In this document: one piece after another, positions 18,202 through 26,982 of the stretch
Position numbering within the stretch: position 1 is the first letter of the stretch
Layout: each line of letters starts with the position of its first letter
DNA from: DATFVJ01 sp963820395
GTDB lineage: Bacteria; Actinomycetota; Actinomycetes; Streptosporangiales; Streptosporangiaceae
Assembly (NCBI GenBank): GCA_963820395.1
Contig: CAWGAE010000031.1
Location: 33,393 to 97,392, forward strand
Length of the DNA: 64,000 nt
Direction of reading: 5' to 3'
The notes under the pieces: generated by a model
Seen by the model: the letters and a program-made list of their open reading frames with translations, nothing else
Told to the model about the DNA's origin: nothing
Databases searched by the model: none
Program-made: the position numbers and the translations under genes

Positions 18202-20352
18202 ATGAGGCTCACCGCGGGGCGGCACCAGTTCGCGACCGGCAGGATGCCCGGTGCTGTAGCGCTGCTCCGCGCCCGGCCAGCTGCCGACCCTGAGATGGCC
18301 GCTCCTAGTGGCAGGCAGCACACCCCCGCCACACCGGGAGCCACCGGCGGTGATGACACGACCTTGACCGTGCGGGTGCTGCGGACGCTGGCAGGTGTCT
18401 TCGTCATCGTCTGGTCGTTCCGGCTGTCCGGATACCTCACCTTCCGCCCGTCACTGGCAGTGCCAGTCGTGGTGCTCGGGCTTGGCGGGCTGCTTATCAC
18501 CGTCGCGGCATGGCTTCCCGATTCCGTGCTGGGCAGCCGGCGCCAGCACCAGATCGGCTGGGCCGCGCTATTGGCCGTCCTGTTCGCGCTGGCCCTGTGG
18601 AGCTATTTCCAGATCTTCGTCGCCCCCGACTACGGCACCGACGAGATTGCCTTCGACCAGTACGCCGCGCAGCTGGCCCTGCACGGCATCAATCCCTACC
18701 TGCGGTCCATGGCACCGGCCTTCCCCCTGTTCCACGTCTCGCCGAACGGCTACACCTTCCAGCTGAACGGAAACCCCGTCACCACGCTGTCATATCCAGC
18801 GCTGTCATTTGAGGCCTACCTGCCCCTGCTGACGCTGGGGCTCACGACCCAGGCGGCCGTCTGGATCGACGTCGCCGCCTGGGCGCTCGGCGCCGTGATC
18901 CTCTACGCGGTCCTGCCGAGAAGCCTGGCGCCCCTGGCGACGGTGGTGGCCAGCGTAGACATCTATATCGGCTACGCGGTCGGCGGGGTTACCGACTCCC
19001 TATTCGTGCCGCTGCTCATAGGCGCTGCGGTGGGCTGGGACCGATTCGCCTCCACCCGGGGCCCAGCCGCCTGGCGGGGACCCGTCCTGATGGGGCTCGC
19101 CATGGCGGTCAAGCAGACTCCCTGGCTTGTGGCCCCGTTCGTCATTGCGGGCATCGCGCTGGAGTCCCGGCGGGCGGGCGGCTGGGGTCGAGCGGTCCGT
19201 GACGGCCTGCGGTATGCGGGCATCGCGGTGGTGGCCTTTCTCGCACCGAACCTCCCGTACCTGATCGGCGCGCCCCACGCGTGGCTGCACGGGGTCCTCA
19301 CACCGCTGTCCTCTCATGCTGTGCCAGCCGGCCAGGGCCTGATCAGCCTCAGCCTCTCGCTCGGGTTGGGCGGCGGGTCGCTGCTTGCCTACAACGTTGC
19401 CGCGGTTGTCGTCCTCGCAGCCGTTCTCGCCTGCTACGTAGCCACCTACCCGGCGCTGAAGCCCGCGGCGTTCCTCCTCCCGTCGGTCGTTCTCTTCTTC
19501 GCGACCCGCTCGTTCGGCAGCTACCTGGTGATGCTGATTCCCGCCGCGATCGCGGCCGCGGCCACCACGCGGCGGCCGTCCGGCGCCGCCTGGCGGCATT
19601 GGAAGCTGGTAGCACTGACCGGCACCGCGGTCAGCGCGATTGCGGCCGCCGCCGCCGTCACCGCCGCGAGCCCACTTGCCATGTCGATCCAGTCGGTGCG
19701 GACGACCGGCCAGCTCGCCACGGTGGACCAGCTCACCCTTGCCGTCAACAACAGGACGGGCGCGCATGTGCGGCCCGCCTTCACCATCGAGGACGGCACG
19801 GCCCTGACGGCCTTCTGGCACGTCCAGCAGGGCCCCGCCGTACTCCGCCCGCATCAGCGAGCCAGCTACACGATCGTGGCGCCCAGCTACTTCGCCATGC
19901 CCTCGATCGGCAACGGCTTCCAGGTCCTCGCCTTCCTACAGAGCCCGGCATCGGTCAGCAGGACCAGCGCCTACCTGGCGAGTGCGTGGCGGGTGATCCT
20001 CCAGCCGGATGCGATCGACCGTCCCGTCGCGGTCGGCCAGGAGATTACGGTGCAGGCCGAGATCGTGAACCGGCTGGATCAGCCGGTGCGGTACGCGAAC
20101 GTACCTGTCTACCTCGGCCAGGTCATCTACGCGCAGCGCGGCCTTCAGTACAGCCAGGCATTCATCAACCAGGGGCTGGGCGGCCAGACCCCGGTCGAGG
20201 CGCTCACTAATGCGGCAGGCGTGGCCACCTTCACGATCCATTCCCCGGTGGCCGGCCGCGACCCCGTCTATTTCGAGGCCAATCTTGTGAACCCGGCGTC
20301 GTTTTACCCCTACGGCTATTCGCCGATCCTCGCGGTGAGGTTCGGCTCGTGA
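18202..20352 (+). CDS. Polytopic membrane glycosyltransferase-like protein (GT87/GT-C type) with C-terminal Ig-like domain
   Basis: 716 residues. About 10-12 hydrophobic helices occupy residues 50-490; the first extracytoplasmic loop carries PDYGTDEIAFDQYAAQLALH, an acidic loop as in GT-C enzymes that use polyprenyl-phosphate sugars. After the last helix, residues about 500-716 form a soluble region ending in a Big_1-like fold (VEALTNAAGVATFTIHSPVAG). The start at 18202 (ATG) lacks a strong ribosome binding site. The next gene's GTG overlaps the stop by 4 bp. Likely role: transfer of a sugar to a surface acceptor. Family assignment is by topology and loop pattern, not by a unique motif. Confidence 0.65.
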   Translation: MRLTAGRHQFATGRMPGAVALLRARPAADPEMAAPSGRQHTPATPGATGGDDTTLTVRVLRTLAGVFVIVWSFRLSGYLTFRPSLAVPVVVLGLGGLLITVAAWLPDSVLGSRRQHQIGWAALLAVLFALALWSYFQIFVAPDYGTDEIAFDQYAAQLALHGINPYLRSMAPAFPLFHVSPNGYTFQLNGNPVTTLSYPALSFEAYLPLLTLGLTTQAAVWIDVAAWALGAVILYAVLPRSLAPLATVVASVDIYIGYAVGGVTDSLFVPLLIGAAVGWDRFASTRGPAAWRGPVLMGLAMAVKQTPWLVAPFVIAGIALESRRAGGWGRAVRDGLRYAGIAVVAFLAPNLPYLIGAPHAWLHGVLTPLSSHAVPAGQGLISLSLSLGLGGGSLLAYNVAAVVVLAAVLACYVATYPALKPAAFLLPSVVLFFATRSFGSYLVMLIPAAIAAAATTRRPSGAAWRHWKLVALTGTAVSAIAAAAAVTAASPLAMSIQSVRTTGQLATVDQLTLAVNNRTGAHVRPAFTIEDGTALTAFWHVQQGPAVLRPHQRASYTIVAPSYFAMPSIGNGFQVLAFLQSPASVSRTSAYLASAWRVILQPDAIDRPVAVGQEITVQAEIVNRLDQPVRYANVPVYLGQVIYAQRGLQYSQAFINQGLGGQTPVEALTNAAGVATFTIHSPVAGRDPVYFEANLVNPASFYPYGYSPILAVRFGS

Positions 20353-22340
20353 GCGAGGTCACCGCCGCCGCGACGGCGCAAGGCGTACCCGGCGCACCGC
20401 CAAAACCGCTCGCAGCACCGCTACTGCGGGTGCGGCGGATCGGCTATGTCGCTCTGGGCCTGCAGCTAGCGGTGTTTCTGGTCTGGAGCACGATCCTTTA
20501 CCGCCGTTTCGCGCTGACCGCCGACTTTTCGATCTACCACCAAGCCTGGTACCTGATCGCGCATGGCCACCTCAACCCTTACGACACGGTGCAGGGATTC
20601 CCATTCTGGCAGAGTCACAGCGAGTTCCTGGTGTGGCCGCTAGCGCCGCTGTACTGGGTGTGGCCGCACGATGTGCTCCTGTTCTACGTGATGGACGTCG
20701 GGGTCGCAGGGGCCGAAGTGGTGGTGTTCACCTGGCTGTGCGAGATTGCGCAGCGGTCCCGCCTGGGCAAGGCCGCGGCCTGGCTCGCCGGGGTCGGTCT
20801 CGTGCTCCTCGTCGCCAACCCGTGGATGTGGTGGGCAGTCTCGTTCGGCTACCACCTCGAGGCGCTGGCCGTCCTGTTTGCCGCATTGTTGGCACGGGAT
20901 CTCGCCAACGGCCGCCGCCGGACATGGGCATGGGTCGCCCCCCTGCTCGCGTGCGGCGACGTGGCCGGCATCTACCTCGCCGGGCTGGGACTTGGGGGCG
21001 TGCTAGCCGGACGAAGTTCGCGGTTGCGCGGAGCGGTCCTGGCGCTTCTCGGCGCCGGTGCCGTGCTCCTCATCTCACTTGTCCACGGAAACCTGAGCTC
21101 GCTCGAAGCATACAACCAGCTCGCCGCTGCCGGACCCGTGGGCTCACCGCTCGGCCTGACCACGCTGATCAAAAGCATCGTCAGCCATCCGCTCGCGGTG
21201 CTGAGCACCCTGTGGGCGAAGCGTGTAGATCTCCTGGCCAACCTTGCACCGGCCGGGCTGCTGGGTTTCGCTTTCCCGCTGGTATTCCCCCTCGCGCTCG
21301 CGGTTCTGCTCGTAGACACTTTGGCTCCCGGAGTGAACTTCGCCGAACCTTTGTTCCAGAGCCTGCCGATTTACGTCCTCCTGCCGGCCGGAACCGTGGC
21401 CGTGCTCGGCTGGCTCGCCCGGCGCCATCGCCGGGCAGCGCTCCTGCTGGCCGGCCTCGTGGCCGCGCAAGCGCTCGGCTGGGCGGCGGTGTGGGGGCCG
21501 CAGACAGTGAGCCAGTGGCTGCGGGTGCACGGCGCCACCGCGGCAACGCTGTCGGGCCTCGAGGCCCGCATCCCGGCCACGGCCGAGGTAATCGCCTCCC
21601 AGGGAGTGGCCGGCCGCTTCTCCGGCCGGGCTGACGCACCGGTGCTGATCCAGCCAGGGACACTCCCGGTCGCCAACGGCGAGGACTGGTTCGTGATCAC
21701 TCCGTGGGCGAGCATCGAGACCCAGAGCACGGCCAGCGCGATGGCCTTTATCGGAGAACTGGCCGGCCCTTTGCACGCTACCCTCGTCACGCACGCTGGT
21801 GGGGTGTGGGCGTTCCGCTGGCGCCCGCCACCGGGAGTGCACACGATCACCGTGCCCGGCGAGTCGGTACCCCTCCCGGCTTGGGCCGCGCCGACGTCGT
21901 CCGGTGCGGTTGGCCGGCCTGTCACGACAGGGGCGGCAGGCAGCTGGTACGTGACATCGGCCGGCGGCGAAGGCTACGTCACTGACGGGCTCACCTGGCA
22001 GGAGCCGCCCGGCCGATACCGGGCACTCGTGACCTTGTCCGCGACTGGGCCCGTCAACGTCGAGGTCTGGAACGACGTCGGCCACACGCTGCTGGGTCGG
22101 CGAACCATTCCCCCGACGACCGGCATCGAGTCGATCGCCCTGGCGGTGGACGCTACCACCGCCAACCGTGCCAGCTCCTACTCAGGATGGGGACCGTTCC
22201 GGGCGGATTTCGTTGAGCCGCCCCCGGGTGAGCGCCTGGAGGTCCGGGTGTGGTCCCCCGGAAGCGGGACGGTGAACGTCTACAGCGCGGAACTTGCCAG
22301 GGCGGGTGGCACGCGCCGCCACCTGACAACCGGGTCATGA
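20349..22340 (+). CDS. DUF2079-type polytopic membrane protein
   Basis: 663 residues. An N-terminal helix is followed by FSIYHQAWYLIAHGHLNPYD and an HSEFLVWPLAPLYWVWP loop, then 9-10 further helices; this matches DUF2079 membrane proteins, thought to be GT-C-like. The C-terminal 160 residues are soluble and β-rich (GPVNVEVWNDVGHTLLGRR, RVWSPGSGTVNVYSAEL), resembling a carbohydrate-binding jelly roll. GTG start overlaps the previous stop (GTGA), and its own stop overlaps the next gene's ATG. It probably acts with the preceding protein on the same surface glycan. Confidence 0.68.
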   Translation: MSEVTAAATAQGVPGAPPKPLAAPLLRVRRIGYVALGLQLAVFLVWSTILYRRFALTADFSIYHQAWYLIAHGHLNPYDTVQGFPFWQSHSEFLVWPLAPLYWVWPHDVLLFYVMDVGVAGAEVVVFTWLCEIAQRSRLGKAAAWLAGVGLVLLVANPWMWWAVSFGYHLEALAVLFAALLARDLANGRRRTWAWVAPLLACGDVAGIYLAGLGLGGVLAGRSSRLRGAVLALLGAGAVLLISLVHGNLSSLEAYNQLAAAGPVGSPLGLTTLIKSIVSHPLAVLSTLWAKRVDLLANLAPAGLLGFAFPLVFPLALAVLLVDTLAPGVNFAEPLFQSLPIYVLLPAGTVAVLGWLARRHRRAALLLAGLVAAQALGWAAVWGPQTVSQWLRVHGATAATLSGLEARIPATAEVIASQGVAGRFSGRADAPVLIQPGTLPVANGEDWFVITPWASIETQSTASAMAFIGELAGPLHATLVTHAGGVWAFRWRPPPGVHTITVPGESVPLPAWAAPTSSGAVGRPVTTGAAGSWYVTSAGGEGYVTDGLTWQEPPGRYRALVTLSATGPVNVEVWNDVGHTLLGRRTIPPTTGIESIALAVDATTANRASSYSGWGPFRADFVEPPPGERLEVRVWSPGSGTVNVYSAELARAGGTRRHLTTGS

Positions 22341-23404
22341 GCTGGACGGGGGGACCAATGGGAAACTGGAGCACTGGCATTCGCCGCACTAACAGTGCCG
22401 GTATGCGCGGTGACGCCGCGCCACCTGATACGGCACTGCGCGCGCCGTTCGGACGGATAACAATGGAGAGTGCCACCAGGGAACAGGTAACGCCGCCGGT
22501 CAGGTCTGCGGCTCCGGGCCGCCCGCTGGTAGCGGCGCTGCTTGCGGCGACTAGGCCACGTCAGTGGATCAAGAACCTGCTGGTATTCGCCGCGCCGATG
22601 GCGGCGGGGGTGCTGTCACGCCCGGTGGATATGGGCCGAACGGGAGCGGCCGCGGTTATCCTCGTGGTCGCCTCAGCGGGCGTCTACCTGATCAATGACG
22701 TGATGGATGCCCCGGCCGATCGCCTCCACCCTGTCAAGCACCTACGCCCGGTGGCATCCGGGGAACTGCCCGCGACGGTTGCCGCCACGGCAGGAAGCGC
22801 GGCGCTGACGCTGGCCCTTACGGCGTCCGCCGAGCTGGCTGGTGCGCCACTGGTGATCGTCACCGCCGCCTACATAACGATATCGGTGTCATACTCACTG
22901 TGGCTGAAGCGGCAGGCGGTGATCGATTTGGCCTGCGTGTCGTCGGGGTTCGTGCTCCGCGCGGTAGCGGGTGGCGTGGCCACGGGGGTGGCAGTGTCAC
23001 CGTGGTTTATCCTCGTTACCTCGGCGGCCGCACTGCTGGTGGTAGCGGGCAAGCGCACCGCGGAGCAGGGCATGCTGTCGGCGGCGGCGCCTTTGCACCG
23101 CTCAGTGCTGGCCCGTTACCCGGCGGCGTTCCTGCTAGCGGTACGGATAATAGCGGGGTCGGTCGCCATCATCAGCTACGCGTTGTGGGCGTTCGGGCGC
23201 TCCGCTCACATTGGCACCCACTATGCCGATGAGGTCGTGTTCCAACTGTCGATTCTCCCATTCGTGATGGGGGTTCTGCTGGTGGAGCTGACGGTGGAAG
23301 ACGGCGGTGGCATGGCGCCGGAGGAGATGGCGCTGAGCAACCGGACGCTGCAGGTGCTCGGACTGGCGTGCGTGACGCTGATCGCGGTGGGTGTGTACAG
23401 GTGA
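22337..23404 (+). CDS. UbiA-family decaprenyl-phosphate phosphoribosyltransferase-like protein
   Basis: Membrane prenyltransferase with the actinobacterial signature RPRQWIKNLLVFAAP, the first Asp motif NDVMDAPADRLHP and the second region DLACVSSGFVLRAVAGG, as in the enzyme that makes decaprenylphosphoryl-5-phosphoribose, precursor of decaprenyl-arabinose. About nine TM helices. Three starts are possible: ATG 22337 (overlapping the previous stop, ATGA), ATG 22358 (GGGGGGA upstream) and ATG 22463 (closest to family length). I give the coupled start. It would supply a polyprenyl-linked pentose to the GT-C-type proteins encoded upstream. Confidence 0.82.
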   Translation: MSWTGGPMGNWSTGIRRTNSAGMRGDAAPPDTALRAPFGRITMESATREQVTPPVRSAAPGRPLVAALLAATRPRQWIKNLLVFAAPMAAGVLSRPVDMGRTGAAAVILVVASAGVYLINDVMDAPADRLHPVKHLRPVASGELPATVAATAGSAALTLALTASAELAGAPLVIVTAAYITISVSYSLWLKRQAVIDLACVSSGFVLRAVAGGVATGVAVSPWFILVTSAAALLVVAGKRTAEQGMLSAAAPLHRSVLARYPAAFLLAVRIIAGSVAIISYALWAFGRSAHIGTHYADEVVFQLSILPFVMGVLLVELTVEDGGGMAPEEMALSNRTLQVLGLACVTLIAVGVYR

Positions 23405-23428
23405 TGGGTGGGTGTGTACAGGTGATGG
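23387..23428. repeat. 21-bp tandem duplication over the stop codon of the UbiA-family gene
   Basis: Two identical 21-bp copies (23387-23407 and 23408-23428). The first contains the TGA of the prenyltransferase gene, the second lies in the gap before the convergent sortase gene. Confidence 0.85.
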
Positions 23429-23488
23429 GCGTGGGGGCTGACGGGAGACCCGGCGGCCTGCTCAGCTCACGGTGCAAAGCGCTGATTG

Positions 23489-24643
23489 TCAGGAGTGTGC
23501 GGGCCGCATCGTGAACCCGTTGACGAGCAGCTTGCCTCGTCCGTTGACGATCTCGGTCACCGCGAGGTCATAGGTTCCCGGTTGCGCGGAGGTGCCGGTG
23601 GTGACGACGGCGGTCAGCGTCGCGCCCAGAATGCGGTCACCTTGGACGCGCAGCGTGATGTCGAGATGGCTGTCATAACCGGTAATCTCTCCGCTCCACA
23701 GACCTGCTGCGGCGGACACTGGCACCGATGGGGCAAGATCTGCCCACCAGGTCCGCTGGTCCTGGCCAGCACTGCGGATCACCCCAAAATACGCGGCCAG
23801 CGCCGCGGCCTCGCCCTTAAGCGGCCCATTGGTCTGGCGCCAAATCGACGAGGGTGACCCGGTGAAGCGGAGGACCCCCACCGGGCCGACGTTGTGGCCG
23901 AGGTCGAGTCCCTGCGCGGCGAGTCCCTTGACGGCGGGCAGGGTGAGCGGGGGCGAACCAGGCCGCAGGCGCGGCGACGAGTAGGTCGGTGAGGTGGTGG
24001 CGAGGGTCGCATAGACGAGATACCGGCCACTGGTCGGATACAGGGCATCGAGCGGATAGCAGGTATCCAAGACGATGCTCGGGACGACCGAGTTGTAGAC
24101 GGCGGAGCCGGCCGCGACGATCCGGTGCGAGGTGACCCGGTAACTATAGGTACGGCAGGGGGTGACGTACCGGATCTCGTCCTCGCGGGTGAGATGGTCG
24201 ATGCGGGAGAACCAGGTCACGTTATGAGCGGAGAAGACGGCGGTGCCGAGGTCTCCGGGCCATGGGCTCGCCGGAACGTGACCCACGGCGTCGTTCAGCA
24301 CTGAATCGCTGGTGCCCTCCTCCACGGGGGCCACTAGACCGAGCGCGGGGGCCACGAGCAGACCTAGCGGGCCCGTGCCATCCGCCGCGGTGCCGGCAGC
24401 AGGGTGCCGGTGGGCCAGGCTGGCGGCACTGCCGCCGCCCGCGCGGCCGACCCGGCCCTGGCAGGCTGCCCGGTTAGCCATAGCGATCGCGCCGTGCACG
24501 TGACGGATGACAGCAGCACCGTGTACGGACGAGGTATGAAGGAACCATCCGATCTGAGCCGCGATGGCGATGGCCGCAGCGGTACACGCGATGCTCGCCA
24601 CGAGGATGACCGGTCGCACCCGGCCCAACAACCTGATCTTCAC
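23489..24643 (-). CDS. Sortase with C-terminal extension
   Basis: A 384-residue membrane transpeptidase. An N-terminal TM helix (VILVASIACTAAAIAIAAQI) precedes the sortase domain. Catalytic residues are visible: His140 in FSAHN, Cys195 in VLDTCYP and Arg207 in TSGRYLV, with normal spacing. The domain continues into an unusual C-terminal region of about 175 residues, β-rich, ending NGRGKLLVNGFTMRPAHS, that normal sortases lack. It would cleave a sorting motif and link the protein to the wall; the SAPTG protein at 16458 is the obvious local substrate. It is last in the leftward operon and converges on the UbiA-family gene. Confidence 0.82.
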   Translation of the reverse strand: MKIRLLGRVRPVILVASIACTAAAIAIAAQIGWFLHTSSVHGAAVIRHVHGAIAMANRAACQGRVGRAGGGSAASLAHRHPAAGTAADGTGPLGLLVAPALGLVAPVEEGTSDSVLNDAVGHVPASPWPGDLGTAVFSAHNVTWFSRIDHLTREDEIRYVTPCRTYSYRVTSHRIVAAGSAVYNSVVPSIVLDTCYPLDALYPTSGRYLVYATLATTSPTYSSPRLRPGSPPLTLPAVKGLAAQGLDLGHNVGPVGVLRFTGSPSSIWRQTNGPLKGEAAALAAYFGVIRSAGQDQRTWWADLAPSVPVSAAAGLWSGEITGYDSHLDITLRVQGDRILGATLTAVVTTGTSAQPGTYDLAVTEIVNGRGKLLVNGFTMRPAHS

Positions 24644-24992
24644 CTAGACCCGCCTGCCCCGAACCCGGATCCGTTCATCCCCCTGGTTTCCCCTGGCATC
24701 CGATCCATTCCCCCGTGCCCTTTCCTCAACGCGGGGGTGAGCAGGCAATACAGTGCGGACGGCGTCGCAGGGGCGGAACGTTTGGCGGCGAGGTGGCCTC
24801 ATCCTCAGCCAGGGCGTGCTGGCCATCGGCTGGCACGCCCACGACCTCCGGGGGACGCTGAGATATGCTGCGGTCGCGGGTACACGACGTATCCGGCGTG
24901 TCGGCGCCCAGCGGGACGCTTCGTCGATCATCTCGTCGCCAAGCATGACCGCCCGCGCTGTTGCACGTTCGTGGGGTAGTGAGCGTCGAGAA
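24644..24992. other. Intergenic region upstream of the sortase gene
   Basis: About 350 bp between the GT2 synthase stop and the sortase start, both leftward. I see no conserved gene, hairpin or repeat; it may hold a separate sortase promoter. Confidence 0.4.
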
Positions 24993-26912
24993 TCATCTCG
25001 ACCCGCTCGCCTCTTTCTTGTCGGCGGTATCTGCGGTGCCGAGTTTTAACCAGCCGAATACGCGCAGCGCGTAGCCCGGATACTGGGCCATCGCCCATGC
25101 GACCGGCGCGAGAACTATAACTGCCATCACAAGAGAACCGCGGCTCGTCCGCCACAGGGCAGCGCTGACACCTATGCTGGCGCGGGTGGCGGCTTCCGAT
25201 GCGTGCAGGAAAGGTACCGCCACCGAGACCAGCGCATACATGGCCCCGCCCAGGATGCTGAGAAAGACATATCCTGCGGCATTGTTGGTAGCCTCACCCA
25301 CGAGCGCGGCCGCGGCCGACGCGACACTGATCGCAACGTAAGGCACCATGAGCCGGAGCGGCAGCCGCTCCAAGCCACCGGCCTCTTTTGGCGTTACCTT
25401 GAACGTGACCGGCCGGGGCCGGAGGCGCTGCTTAGCCGCCGCCCAGATCCCCCCCGCCATGTAGGGCCACCGGGTGAGGGTGTACAGCCAGTTCTCCCAG
25501 CTTAGAATTGGTGCATTCTGCGGCCGTAGCAAGCCACGGCGCCGGAGCAGAAGGGTGATCAGCACGAGCCAGATCGAGATCGACCACCAGTGCAGCAGGA
25601 ACGCTATGTAGTTGACGTTGATCCACGGCCGCCCAGTCACCGCCGCGATGGGTGCGAGGGTAAGCCCAACGAGAGTAGTGGTGACGAGCAGCACGTAATA
25701 CAACAATGCGTAGAGGAAGCGGATCCGCAGCCGCCAGGGAAGCCGGGAGAGATTGCGCGGCACCAGCCCCAGCAGGACGGTGGTCAGGCTGCGCGACCAT
25801 TGGAACTCCTGGACCAGCATCGCTGCGAATGTGTTGGGCCCATCGCCGTGCGCCTCAGCATTGATGGCGAATGAACCGTGCCAGCCGGCCGAATTCAGCA
25901 GGAAGCTCGTGGAGAAGTCCTCGGCAAGTTCCGGGCCGATGCCACCTATGTCCCGCAGCGCATGCGTTCGGACAGCGTAGTGGGAACCTATGCAGGCCGG
26001 CCCCCAGCCAGCACTGTGACCTAGCTGGAGCGGCCCGTGGAACGTCGCCTCCCGGTGCAGGCGGCCTCGCGCTGACCACGAACCGTCGGCGTTCGCGTCA
26101 TTCACGCTGGGCGCCGCCACGTAGCCGACTGCAGGATCGGAGAACGGGCGCACGATTTCGGCCAGGTAGGTAGGCACGGGACGGTGATCGCAGTCAAGCT
26201 GGGCGACGACATCGTAGTTGCGGTACCCCCAGTGATCGTAGAAGTAGGCGAGGTTCCCCTCTTTGCAGCGGGTTCGCCGCGGCCACGCAGCCCGATGGTA
26301 AGTCTCCACACCGTGACGGGTGGCAATCACAACCCCATGCGCAGCGCACCACTCGAAGATCTCCGCGGACGGCTGCTCGTCGCACAACCACACGTCGTAA
26401 GGGATCGGGAAGTCCTGGGCCAGCATCGCGGAGAGGGTTGACCTGGCCACATCCCAGGGCTCGGACGGTGCCCGCGTCACGACAAAGGCGACCCGGAGCA
26501 AGGGTACGGAGACCGACGAGCTGACGTTTGGCAGCCTGTTGACGCTCAGGACGAAGAATACCGGGTAACACGTGACGTAGAGCAGCACTGCACTGTTGAC
26601 CACGAGGCCCGCGACACCAACGCGGTGAACCGGTTGCAGCAACCACACCCAGAAGGCGGCTAGGCAGATCGCCCAGGCAATAGTGAGACCCGCGATGACG
26701 AGCCGGTCGAAGGTGCCCAGGATGGGGGTGAACGTGGTCTTGCGCAAGCGGCGCCGCACCGGGAGCGGGGCGAGCACGGGGCCGCTCGGAGTTATCTCCC
26801 AGACCTTCCCGGCCGATAGCCGGCGGACGTCCATTGCCACAGCGGCCAGCTTCCCGTCGAGGGCGCCCCGGGCCAACTGGCGGTGACGTCGGTGTCGGCT
26901 TGCGGTAGTCAC
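24993..26912 (-). CDS. Membrane GT2 glycosyltransferase, cellulose/hyaluronan-synthase-like
   Basis: 639 residues with two N-terminal TM helices (about 70-125), a cytosolic GT-A domain (about 138-385) and at least six C-terminal TM helices. Nucleotide-sugar motifs: DVWLCDE at 173-179, LDCDHR with the DxD at 240-242, catalytic AED at 330-332. The processivity motif QxxRW appears as QEFQW at 368-372, with Gln for Arg. GTG start with AGGAGAA upstream. It follows the UDP-sugar genes in the same operon and probably polymerises and exports a polysaccharide from UDP-glucuronate, UDP-xylose or UDP-glucose; which one is unknown. Confidence 0.85.
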   Translation of the reverse strand: MTTASRHRRHRQLARGALDGKLAAVAMDVRRLSAGKVWEITPSGPVLAPLPVRRRLRKTTFTPILGTFDRLVIAGLTIAWAICLAAFWVWLLQPVHRVGVAGLVVNSAVLLYVTCYPVFFVLSVNRLPNVSSSVSVPLLRVAFVVTRAPSEPWDVARSTLSAMLAQDFPIPYDVWLCDEQPSAEIFEWCAAHGVVIATRHGVETYHRAAWPRRTRCKEGNLAYFYDHWGYRNYDVVAQLDCDHRPVPTYLAEIVRPFSDPAVGYVAAPSVNDANADGSWSARGRLHREATFHGPLQLGHSAGWGPACIGSHYAVRTHALRDIGGIGPELAEDFSTSFLLNSAGWHGSFAINAEAHGDGPNTFAAMLVQEFQWSRSLTTVLLGLVPRNLSRLPWRLRIRFLYALLYYVLLVTTTLVGLTLAPIAAVTGRPWINVNYIAFLLHWWSISIWLVLITLLLRRRGLLRPQNAPILSWENWLYTLTRWPYMAGGIWAAAKQRLRPRPVTFKVTPKEAGGLERLPLRLMVPYVAISVASAAAALVGEATNNAAGYVFLSILGGAMYALVSVAVPFLHASEAATRASIGVSAALWRTSRGSLVMAVIVLAPVAWAMAQYPGYALRVFGWLKLGTADTADKKEASGSR

Positions 26913-26982
26913 TCGTTCTCCTCGGTTTATCAGGGAGGCGCGGTTTGCGTGCGTTTAGTACGCCGTGATTGTCATGGTGTGC

